A stretch of 7,620 nt of DNA from assembly GCA_003649515.1 (NCBI GenBank), contig QMSC01000055.1, forward strand, positions 1 to 7,620, given 5' to 3'. The stretch's first letter is position 1; every line of letters begins with the position of its first letter. The translations under genes and the position numbers were made by a program. This stretch comes from Thermoprotei archaeon. Lineage in GTDB: Archaea > Thermoproteota > Thermoprotei > Thermofilales > B20-G17. The notes under the pieces were generated by a model. It had not been told where the DNA came from. It worked only from the letters and a program-made list of their open reading frames with translations, and ran no database searches. This document shows positions 1 through 5,354 of the stretch, piece after piece.

Positions 1-10
1 CGAGGACTCA

Positions 11-18
11 GGGAGGTG
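11..18 (+). promoter_or_regulatory. Shine-Dalgarno site of the Nudix gene
   Basis: GGGAGGTG lies six bases ahead of the GTG at 25 and is a near-perfect complement to the archaeal 16S rRNA 3' end. It fixes GTG 25 as the start. A strong Shine-Dalgarno site suggests this gene is internal to an operon. A frame ending in TAG at 19-21 could be the tail of an upstream gene, but only six codons of it are visible. Confidence 0.7.
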
Positions 19-24
19 TAGAAC

Positions 25-567
25 GTGTTTAGGGAGAAGGCTTCAGAACCGGTATATAGTGGAAGGAATTTTAAGGTTTTTAAGAAGACCTTTCAGGGGC
101 CTAAGGGTTCATTCATAGTGGATATTGTGGAGCATCCTGGAGCCGTTGTAATACTACCCTTAAAGCAAGATAATAGGATAGTCTTCATAAAGCAGTACAG
201 ATATGTAGTTGAAGAAGAGCTGCTTGAATTACCTGCGGGAACGATCAAAGATGGCGAAGATCCATTCCATTGTGCACTTAGGGAGCTTGAAGAAGAGACG
301 GGATTAAAAGCAGGAAAGCTCAGGCTATTAGGTATACATTACGCCTCACCTGGGCACTCAACGGAGCTATATTATTCATTTCTTGCAGAAGACTTAAAGA
401 GGGGCAAGGAGAGCCCAGAGATAGACGAAGAAATACGCACAGTGGAGTACAGCCTTAGCGAGGTACTCGAGCTAATAAGAAAAGGAGAAATAAGGGATTC
501 CAAGACTCTTGCTACAATAATGCTCTTTCTTATGTACCTAGGCTTCAGCACGGAGAAACTTCTATGA
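25..567 (+). CDS. Nudix hydrolase, ADP-ribose pyrophosphatase type
   Basis: The protein has 180 residues, a usual length for the ADP-ribose pyrophosphatase (ADPRase) branch of the Nudix superfamily, and starts with GTG behind a strong Shine-Dalgarno site. The Nudix box fits the pattern GX5EX7REUXEEXGU exactly: G72, E78, R86-E87, E90-E91, G93-L94. The glutamates would hold the catalytic Mg2+ or Mn2+. A proline in A-S-P-G-H-S (P109) lies 15 residues after the end of the box; a proline near this position marks enzymes that hydrolyse ADP-ribose to AMP and ribose 5-phosphate. The N-terminal part (residues 10-65) resembles the beta-rich dimer domain of ADPRases, including an E-x-P-G-A-V-x-I segment at 36-43. 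It is likely a soluble cytoplasmic housekeeping or sanitation enzyme. The exact substrate (ADP-ribose, another NDP-sugar) is inferred from family features only. The stop codon overlaps the end of a decayed gene on the other strand. Confidence 0.93.
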   Translation: MFREKASEPVYSGRNFKVFKKTFQGPKGSFIVDIVEHPGAVVILPLKQDNRIVFIKQYRYVVEEELLELPAGTIKDGEDPFHCALRELEEETGLKAGKLRLLGIHYASPGHSTELYYSFLAEDLKRGKESPEIDEEIRTVEYSLSEVLELIRKGEIRDSKTLATIMLFLMYLGFSTEKLL

Positions 568-870
568 ACAACGTTCAGTTAAAAGCTCATCCCGTAGTTC
601 TTCTAAATTTCTGCAAGCATGTATAACTTCTTCAATTCCCCTTCTGAAGACAGTTCATCATCACTCTCTTCAATGATCTTAATGAATTCCTCTATAACCT
701 TCCTGTGCTTGCGGAACATGTAAACGAACTAATGAAAGCACACGTAGTTTAGTATCAGTCTCTGAATAGGGGTGAACGTAGTACTTCTTTATGCCTCTAA
801 TCTCCTCGTAGACGCTTCTCAGATCCTTAAACTTTGAGGGAAGTCTTCCCAGCCTCTTATTTACCTCAAA
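562..870 (-). pseudogene. Frameshifted remnant of an unrecognised helical protein gene
   Basis: Three consecutive minus-strand open segments in three frames read as one protein-like sequence of about 100 residues, rich in Lys, Glu, Arg and Leu. Segment A (870-721) has 50 codons and begins F-E-V-N-K-R-L-G-R-L directly after an in-frame TAG, so it has no start codon. Segment B (719-603) begins M-F-R-K-H-R-K-V-I-E-E-F. Segment C ends at TAG 564-562 with L-E-E-L-R-D-E-L-L-T-E-R-C-S. Removing one base near 720 and adding one base in the run of four Gs (minus strand) at 641-638 would join all three. The predicted product is mostly charged amphipathic helix. I do not recognise the family. Missing start plus two shifts points to decay rather than a working gene, although the homopolymer shift alone could be a sequencing error. 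It converges on and overlaps the Nudix stop codon. Confidence 0.55.
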
Positions 871-901
871 CTAGTGCTAATCTAGGCATCTAGGGGAGGG
901 A

Positions 902-909
902 CTTTTATA
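902..909 (+). promoter_or_regulatory. Candidate TATA box
   Basis: CTTTTATA is preceded by a purine-rich run (GGGGAGGGA) that could serve as a BRE-like element for TFB. Its centre lies about 27-28 bases before the ATG at 934, the spacing expected for a transcript starting at that ATG. It is inferred from consensus and spacing only. It could equally drive a non-coding transcript. Confidence 0.4.
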
Positions 910-933
910 GGCTGTTTTCTAAACACTGCCAGA

Positions 934-1065
934 ATGCAGTCTCTAGGTCTCATAGGCATCCTTGCTCGGGACCTAAGGAAACTTGGAGTATTATTACTTT
1001 ACAGCTCTATAAGTTTTGCACAGCTATCCTTATCGTCACATCTCACTTGTAACGAACCAACATAA
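934..1065 (+). CDS. Possible leaderless small ORF (43 residues), unknown
   Basis: This ATG-initiated frame of 43 codons ends at TAA 1063-1065, seven bases before the convergent end of the ATPase gene at 1072. It has no Shine-Dalgarno site, but the TATA-like box at 902-909 is spaced for a leaderless transcript. The protein begins M-Q-S-L-G-L-I-G-I-L-A-R-D-L and has a hydrophobic patch around residues 17-32 (L-G-V-L-L-L-Y-S-S-I-S-F). A short membrane-associated peptide is therefore possible. No family is recognised, and an open frame of this length can occur by chance. The region also overlaps possible minus-strand gene debris. The call rests mainly on the promoter spacing. Confidence 0.25.
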   Translation: MQSLGLIGILARDLRKLGVLLLYSSISFAQLSLSSHLTCNEPT

Positions 1066-1071
1066 CGACAA

Positions 1072-1950
1072 TTATGTAGTGTAGTCTAGAGAACTCACCA
1101 GCTTCCTAAACTTACTAGTAATGCTTGACCTAGGGTGTCTTTTAACGAAGATATCTCCGTGAATATAGGTCTCTATTATGAGCTTGTTATAGGGTATTGT
1201 AAATAGTGTAGCTTTACTTGCTGTAACAATGTTCGATATCTCCTCGTAGCACCCTCCGGGTATGCCATACTTATTTAGAACTACTACGAGCTTTTTGTCA
1301 CCAAACATTTTAACTAAGGTTAGGAATTTTCTAAGATCGTTAGCCCCCAGCGGCGTAGGCTCAACAACCGCTATAATAGTATCTGCATATTCTAGCGTCG
1401 AGTATACTCCTGCAGCGGTTCCGGGCGGAGAGTCTATAACAACAAAGTCGTATCTTTCGAACAAGTCTTTATGATCCTCAATGAGCTTGGCAATTAGCGT
1501 ATTATGTCTTCTGTTCCCCGGCTTGAGCTCACCTGCTATTAAAGATAGTTTGGTATTGGGTTCGTAGTATTTGTAAAAACCATCCAGTCTCTTTCCATCA
1601 ACTACTGCATTGCTTCTGCACACTAGCTTACATATTCCGCATCCCGAGCACATTTCCTCTACAAAGAGTATGTTCCCGGAGGGGAGGAGTACTAGTGCGT
1701 GCTCAGGGCAACACTTTATGCAGAGCCCACACTTTGTACATCTTTCCTCTACGATCACTGGCTTAAAGCTCCTTATCTCAATAACCCTTTTAGGTGGAGT
1801 TTTCATGAAGATGGTAGTAGTAGGGTTTTCGACATCGGCATCTATCAGGAGCACGGTGCCTCTCTCAGAGAGCAAGTAAGCGACGTTTACCGCTATGAAA
1901 GTCTTTCCTGTACCACCTTTGCCCCCAGCTACAGCTATTACACGATTCAT
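1072..1950 (-). CDS. MinD-family ATPase with inserted ferredoxin domain (second copy of pair)
   Basis: The protein has 292 residues and belongs to the MinD/Mrp-like P-loop ATPases containing a ferredoxin insert (COG1149 type). It opens with a deviant Walker A G-G-K-G-G-T-G-K-T at 9-17, whose signature lysine K11 is typical of ATPases that dimerise around ATP. The insert at about 65-120 carries two [4Fe-4S] motifs: C71-C74-C77-C81 followed by Pro, and C101-C104-C107-C111 followed by Arg. The ATPase fold resumes with V-V-I-D-S-P-P-G-T at 170-178 (switch II/Walker B), closer to the Mrp/NBP35 scaffold ATPases than to cell-division MinD. There is no C-terminal amphipathic membrane-targeting helix like that of MinD, so it is probably cytoplasmic. 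It is the last gene of the operon. Its ATG lies inside the ATGA overlap with the preceding paralogue, behind a good Shine-Dalgarno site. The two paralogues probably form a heterodimer; target cluster and client are unknown. Confidence 0.9.
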   Translation of the reverse strand: MNRVIAVAGGKGGTGKTFIAVNVAYLLSERGTVLLIDADVENPTTTIFMKTPPKRVIEIRSFKPVIVEERCTKCGLCIKCCPEHALVLLPSGNILFVEEMCSGCGICKLVCRSNAVVDGKRLDGFYKYYEPNTKLSLIAGELKPGNRRHNTLIAKLIEDHKDLFERYDFVVIDSPPGTAAGVYSTLEYADTIIAVVEPTPLGANDLRKFLTLVKMFGDKKLVVVLNKYGIPGGCYEEISNIVTASKATLFTIPYNKLIIETYIHGDIFVKRHPRSSITSKFRKLVSSLDYTT

Positions 1951-2831
1951 GTCATCACCTTTTTAATGAATTTTGAGAAAAGGGAGGAGAGAGTTCTAGA
2001 GACTTTACTCGAAGGTCTATAAGCCAGTATGGGGGTCATCTGAGTATACGCTTTGACAACAGAGTAGTCATACGGTATGTTGCCCAGAACTTCCGCGTCC
2101 AGATCCTCAAGAAACTTCTTCATGAAGCCGGGATTTAGGTCACATTTATTAACTATCACGAACGTCTTTAAGTTGAAGCCTGAGGCTGTCTCCAACAGCC
2201 TTCTTGCTCCCATAAAGGACTGTGGTGTAGGTTCAGCTACTACTAGTAGTACATCCGCGCCTGCAAGGCTAGAAATTACGGGACATCCTATACCGGCTGC
2301 TGCATCCACGACAATTAGCTTAGCGCCGAGATGATGCCCCACTTCATGGGCCTTCTCCTTGGCTAGGTACACCAGCTCGCCCGTATTCCTTCCACCAACT
2401 TCTAGGTCTGCAGTAACTACAGGTATCCGGAACCCTGAAATATCAACTCTTATTACGCCAGTCTTCTTAACGTCGTACTTTATCGCGTTTGCTGGACATA
2501 CAAAAGAGCATGCTCCACATCCTTCGCAGTACACATCGTTAACTACAGGCTTTCCTCCAATAATCGAAATGGCGTTAAAATTGCAAGTTTCTAAGCATTT
2601 CATGCAGAGAGAACATTTATCATAATTTATTCTGGCCTTACGAGATCTCGAGACCTCTAAAATACTGATGTTTTTTCTAACGCCTCCTAGGGCTAGAAGT
2701 AGATCTGGCGCCTCAGCATCAGCATCAACACATACCGTTAAAATGCCTCGACCGATTAGGAAATACGCTAGATTCGAAGCTACAAAGGTCTTGCCTGTAC
2801 CCCCTTTACCGCTTGCAACAACTATCTCCAT
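1947..2831 (-). CDS. MinD-family ATPase with inserted ferredoxin domain (first copy of pair)
   Basis: The protein has 294 residues in the same COG1149-type family as the next gene. The Walker A is S-G-K-G-G-T-G-K-T at 7-15, with signature lysine K9. The ferredoxin insert at about 66-120 has C73-C76-C79-C83 followed by Asn and C102-C105-C108-C112 followed by Pro. The switch II region reads V-V-D-A-A-A-G-I-G-C-P-V from 174, where family members usually have Pro-Pro or Pro-Ala after the aspartate; this copy has Ala-Ala. A later V-A-E-P-T-P stretch (198-203) is shared with its paralogue. The start ATG overlaps the TAA of the nifX-like gene by one base (TAATG) with no Shine-Dalgarno site, so translation is probably coupled by re-initiation. 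In bacteria such ATPase pairs accompany NifX-type orange proteins, and the context here matches. The expected role is ATP- and electron-dependent handling of a metal cluster, by inference. Confidence 0.9.
   Translation of the reverse strand: MEIVVASGKGGTGKTFVASNLAYFLIGRGILTVCVDADAEAPDLLLALGGVRKNISILEVSRSRKARINYDKCSLCMKCLETCNFNAISIIGGKPVVNDVYCEGCGACSFVCPANAIKYDVKKTGVIRVDISGFRIPVVTADLEVGGRNTGELVYLAKEKAHEVGHHLGAKLIVVDAAAGIGCPVISSLAGADVLLVVAEPTPQSFMGARRLLETASGFNLKTFVIVNKCDLNPGFMKKFLEDLDAEVLGNIPYDYSVVKAYTQMTPILAYRPSSKVSRTLSSLFSKFIKKVMT
1954..1960 (-). promoter_or_regulatory. Shine-Dalgarno site of the second ATPase gene
   Basis: On the minus strand AGGTGAT precedes the ATG at 1950 with three bases between. 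It is embedded in the last codons of the upstream ATPase gene (K-K-V-M-T-stop). With the ATGA overlap it supports ATG 1950 as the start and coupled translation of the pair. Confidence 0.6.
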
Positions 2832-3337
2832 TAGTACGGCGTTCTGATAATTCTTAAGTTCAGCAGGGCGTCTAAGACCCTTATTCCGGGGGGAACTGTA
2901 TGTATCGCCACTCCAGCTTGTTGCAATACCATTCCTAGATTAGGTCCAAATCTAGCGCCGAGGACCGCTTTGGCGCCTATGGATATTATCCATTGAGCCG
3001 CTGCCATCCCCGCTCCATGAGGAAGACCTGCAAACGGGTTGGGAAAGGACCTCGTGTAGACTATCCGGCTATCTGCAATGTCTATTACCGTGAGAAAAGG
3101 AGCTCTTGCAAATCTCTGCGAAATTACCGACTCTGCACCTCTTCCATCCATTGTTGCTGCAACTATCCTTAAAACATTAGGCGGCGGTGGCGCTAGTTGA
3201 GGCCCTTCGATCGGGACAGTACTTCTCCATCCTCTGCCTGCCCAGGACGGCGGGCCTCCAGCCCCCCGATCTCTCCTAGGCCCTCTCATCCAGTCCTGTC
3301 CCAAATTGTTCCCCGTTAAATTTGTGCAGTTGCACAT
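2831..3337 (-). CDS. NifX/NafY-type (dinitrogenase FeMo-cofactor domain) protein with Gly/Arg/Pro-rich N-terminal tail
   Basis: The protein has 168 residues. From about 55 onward it matches the small NifX/NifB-C-terminal/NafY-like fold (COG1433 type) that binds iron-molybdenum or similar clusters. The core begins N-V-L-R-I-V-A-A-T-M-D, continues through S-Q-R-F-A-R-A-P-F and G-L-P-H-G-A-G (104-110), and ends in G-A-R-F-G-P-N and P-G-I-R-V. The H-G-A-G motif is typical of these domains. Most relatives start at the core. Here about 54 extra residues precede it: M-C-N-C at the very N-terminus, then a tail rich in Gly, Arg, Pro and Trp (residues 18-40), encoded by visibly GC-richer DNA. ATG 3337 is chosen because it lies closest behind the TATA box; M17 has no Shine-Dalgarno site. 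As first gene of the operon it probably provides the cluster carrier on which the two ATPases act. No other nitrogenase genes are in the window, so nitrogen fixation is not implied. Confidence 0.85.
   Translation of the reverse strand: MCNCTNLTGNNLGQDWMRGPRRDRGAGGPPSWAGRGWRSTVPIEGPQLAPPPPNVLRIVAATMDGRGAESVISQRFARAPFLTVIDIADSRIVYTRSFPNPFAGLPHGAGMAAAQWIISIGAKAVLGARFGPNLGMVLQQAGVAIHTVPPGIRVLDALLNLRIIRTPY
3323..3336. repeat. Perfect inverted repeat on the nifX-like start codon
   Basis: TGTGCA-GT-TGCACA is a 6-base perfect dyad with a 2-base spacer. It overlaps the ATG (3337-3335) and the codons for M-C-N-C. In DNA it could be an operator for a dimeric repressor near the transcription start. In RNA it could only form a very tight hairpin. 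The Cys codons of the C-N-C motif produce half of the symmetry by themselves, so the repeat may be only a coding by-product. Confidence 0.4.
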
Positions 3338-3364
3338 AAAAGCTTTACTACTCTTACGTGATAT

Positions 3365-3376
3365 GGTTTATATACC
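3365..3376. promoter_or_regulatory. Shared bidirectional TATA element
   Basis: GGTTTATATACC is almost its own reverse complement. On the plus strand TTTATATA is centred about 26 bases before the isomerase ATG at 3398, so that transcript would be leaderless. On the minus strand GGTATATAAACC, preceded by ACTTAA as a plausible BRE, places a start near 3345, about 8 bases before the nifX-like ATG at 3337. Neither gene has a Shine-Dalgarno site, which agrees with leaderless or near-leaderless messages. No second good TATA box is visible in the 60-base gap, so both directions probably compete for one TBP site. Confidence 0.65.
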
Positions 3377-3397
3377 TTAAGTTCAACATTAATTTCG

Positions 3398-3946
3398 ATG
3401 GTTCTGACAAGAGCTCAGGTTGAGGAGGCGCGTAAAAAGGCTATTGAGATGCTGGAAAGAGCTGGCATAGTTCTAACAGAAGAGGAGGAGAAGAATATTG
3501 AGGTTACGGATTTTGGTCTAGGGGACCTGTACACCTTCGGTCTTCAGATCGTAGTATACGTTAATAATGAGAGGTACTGCGCTAAAGAGCTGATCCTCTT
3601 TCCTCGACAAATATGTCCTGAGCATAGACATCCACCCTTCGATAATTATCCAGGGAAGCAGGAAACCTTCAGATGCAGATGGGGTGAAGTCTACTTATAT
3701 GTTCCTGGACCTCCTACGCCCAACCCAAGGGCTAAAGTTCCTGAGGAAAGGAGGAAATACTTTACGGTATGGCACGAAATAGTGTTAAGGCCCGGTGAAC
3801 AATATACAATACCGCCCAATACGCCTCACTGGTTCCAGGCAGGAGATCAAGGAGCCATAGTATCAGAGTTCTCCAGCTGGAGCGTAGATGAGAAGGATAT
3901 ATTCACGGATCCTGAGATTAAAAGGATACCAGAAATAGTCGATTAA
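3398..3946 (+). CDS. D-lyxose isomerase, cupin family
   Basis: The 182-residue protein matches the short, Bacillus YdaE-like D-lyxose ketol-isomerases (cupin fold), which interconvert D-lyxose and D-xylulose and often D-mannose and D-fructose using Mn2+. Motif 1 is C-P-E-H-R-H-P-P (73-80) followed by G-K-Q-E-T-F (86-91). It supplies the metal ligands H76, H78 and E89. Motif 2 is P-P-N-T-P-H-W-F-Q-A-G (139-149) with the fourth ligand H144. The stretch F-R-C-R-W-G-E-V-Y-L-Y-V (91-102) and the C-terminal D-I-F-T-D-P (167-172) are typical of the family. Residues 1-45 form the usual helical N-terminal part. It is a soluble, probably dimeric enzyme. ATG 3398 is supported by a TATA box at leaderless spacing. 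The gene stands alone, divergent from the metal-cluster operon, and no sugar kinase or transporter is nearby, so its physiological substrate is open. Confidence 0.92.
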   Translation: MVLTRAQVEEARKKAIEMLERAGIVLTEEEEKNIEVTDFGLGDLYTFGLQIVVYVNNERYCAKELILFPRQICPEHRHPPFDNYPGKQETFRCRWGEVYLYVPGPPTPNPRAKVPEERRKYFTVWHEIVLRPGEQYTIPPNTPHWFQAGDQGAIVSEFSSWSVDEKDIFTDPEIKRIPEIVD

Positions 3947-4011
3947 AGCTTAGCTAAAATTATCAGATGAGTTGTTGAAAGAGGAGGTAAAGCTTTAAGA
4001 AATATAATTGA

Positions 4012-4021
4012 TTTTACTTTT
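4012..4021 (+). terminator. T-rich candidate terminator of the isomerase gene
   Basis: TTTTACTTTT follows the isomerase stop by about 65 bases in the convergent gap with pmbA, and it overlaps the last bases of pmbA. Archaeal termination commonly uses such T tracts without a hairpin. The rest of the gap (3947-4011) shows no gene. Confidence 0.3.
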
Positions 4022-5354
4022 ATCCGCTTACTGAAACGGACTCAAACGCTATAGTTCCCGTGACTACGCTTCCTATTTGCCTCCTGTCCTTGCCTATATT
4101 GGTTATTTTCTTTAAAAGGTCAAGTATATTTCCGCCAGTCATGACCTGCTTTATTGGATACTTTATCTCTCCTTCTTCAATATAGAAAGCCTCGCTTAAA
4201 GCTACGCTAAATTCACCCGTGACAGGATTTGCTGTGTGAGCTCCTATGACACTATTGGCAATTACTCCCCTATCTGTTTCTTCTATTATCCTATCTAATT
4301 CCTTGCTATCCCTATATTCGAATATCAGGTTGCTGGGTGCTATACCTGGTTCTGAAAGGGGAGACCTCGCCGCATGCGCTGTGTTTTCGACCCCTTCTCT
4401 TTGAGAAGTGTAAGAATTGTGTAAAAATGTCTTAAGAACGCCGCTGTCGAGAACTACTATCTTCCTCGAAGGCGTTCCCTCAGCATCGAACGCACGGGTT
4501 CTTAATCCCTCTTCTAACAGGGCGTTATCGATCACTGTGAGAGATTCAGTAGCAACTTCCTCACCTAGCTTACCTACTAAAAACGATCTCCTCTCTTGGA
4601 CGTTATCAGCTTGAAGTGATCTTATTAGGGTTGGTCCGAAAAGCTCGGCTACAGCTATTGGGCGTAACAATATGTTCATAACGCCGGTCTCGATCCTCTT
4701 TGGACGAAGCAAATCTATGGCCATTTTAGCTGCGGTTAACGAGACTTTCCCAAAGTCCAGCTTCCTCACGTTTCTTTCCGACTGAAATTCGTATCCTGAG
4801 GTCATGAACTCGTTTTCCTCTGCAACTGCAAACACGTAGATCGTTGAGGAAGAGTATTTTTCAGCGAACTCCACGCCGAGACTATTTACGACAAACCTTT
4901 CTCCGAAATTTATTGAAAATTCTGCCGAGACTGACGTAATTCTCTTATCGTAATCCTTAGCAACTTCAATGAGGTCCTTTACCCTCTTAACCATTTCTTC
5001 TAAAGGCGTTTCGACGGTCTCCTTGAAGAATATTCCCTTAACGCTGGGCAGCCTATTTGCTGAAGGAAAGGTTTTAAAGTAGGGGTCCTTTCCCCTAGCT
5101 TTAGCCACGCTTATTGCCTGCTTAACAGCCCGTTCAATAGCTTCTTCCGAGATATCTGTTGTGTAGGCAAACCCCAGTCCTCCATTATATATCGCTCTAA
5201 CGCCTATACCTCTAAACATATATGATGAGGAAATCTTGAGCTCGCCCTTTTCAGCACATACTTCTCTCAACAGGTAATTGGTTGCGTAGGCCTCGATTTG
5301 GCTTGCACCTAATTTTAAACCCTTATTAATTGCACTGTTCAACACGTCCATCAT
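4020..5354 (-). CDS. pmbA: TldE/PmbA, non-catalytic partner subunit of the TldD/E peptidase
   Basis: The protein has 444 residues, the usual length for this family. The C-terminal half carries the PmbA signatures F-D-A-E-G-T-P-S-R-K (289-298), F-L-H-N-S-Y-T (310-316), S-N-L (341-343) and G-A-H-T-A-N-P-V-T-G-E-F-S-V (371-384). Where TldD has its metal motif H-E-A-F-G-H, this protein has A236-E-L-F-G-P241. Both zinc-binding histidines are lost, as expected for the subunit without its own active site. With TldD it should form the heteromeric protease that threads unfolded peptides into an internal chamber. Bacterial examples mature microcin B17 and degrade the CcdA antitoxin; the archaeal substrate is unknown. 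Two ATGs (5354 and 5351) are adjacent, and the first is better spaced from the GGAGG at 5369-5365. The start touches the tldD stop codon with no gap, so expression is coupled. Confidence 0.92.
   Translation of the reverse strand: MMDVLNSAINKGLKLGASQIEAYATNYLLREVCAEKGELKISSSYMFRGIGVRAIYNGGLGFAYTTDISEEAIERAVKQAISVAKARGKDPYFKTFPSANRLPSVKGIFFKETVETPLEEMVKRVKDLIEVAKDYDKRITSVSAEFSINFGERFVVNSLGVEFAEKYSSSTIYVFAVAEENEFMTSGYEFQSERNVRKLDFGKVSLTAAKMAIDLLRPKRIETGVMNILLRPIAVAELFGPTLIRSLQADNVQERRSFLVGKLGEEVATESLTVIDNALLEEGLRTRAFDAEGTPSRKIVVLDSGVLKTFLHNSYTSQREGVENTAHAARSPLSEPGIAPSNLIFEYRDSKELDRIIEETDRGVIANSVIGAHTANPVTGEFSVALSEAFYIEEGEIKYPIKQVMTGGNILDLLKKITNIGKDRRQIGSVVTGTIAFESVSVSG

Larger units (their letters stand above)
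568..1071. other. Long gap without an intact large gene
   Basis: This stretch between the convergent Nudix gene and the second ATPase gene contains the minus-strand gene remnant (to 870), a plus-strand TATA-like box near 902-909 and a 43-codon plus-strand open frame. Minus-strand frames between 882 and 1084 also stay open for short runs (for example 882-959, 25 codons, and a segment ending at TAA 999-1001). The remnant may therefore once have extended further upstream. I see no tRNA, rRNA, CRISPR repeats or clear transposon ends here. Confidence 0.5.

Noticed and set aside
1..21. Possible tail of an upstream gene ending in TAG at 19-21
   Set aside because: Only six codons are visible and another frame is open across the same bases, so it cannot be supported.
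565..577. Small inverted repeat TGAAC-AAC-GTTCA at the Nudix stop codon
   Set aside because: A 5-base arm with a 3-base loop and no following T run is too weak to call a terminator.
882..1084. Minus-strand open runs (25 codons at 882-959; another ending at TAA 999-1001) as an extension of the decayed gene
   Set aside because: Open runs this short with an internal stop are expected by chance, and no motif links them to the remnant at 562-870.
1262..2625. Several plus-strand open frames of 70-107 codons opposite the two ATPase genes
   Set aside because: All lie antisense to conserved ATPase and ferredoxin motifs and have no motifs of their own.
2831..3337. Evidence of nitrogen fixation from the NifX-type gene
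   Set aside because: The domain is common in non-fixing anaerobes and archaea, and no nifH, nifD, nifK, nifE, nifN or nifB is present in the window.
3947..4011. GAGGAGGT at 3981-3988 and two TAAAGCTT copies (3944-3951, 3988-3995) in the convergent gap
   Set aside because: No start codon or open frame follows the Shine-Dalgarno-like run, and the repeated 8-mer is AT-rich and centred on a palindrome, so a chance repeat is likely.
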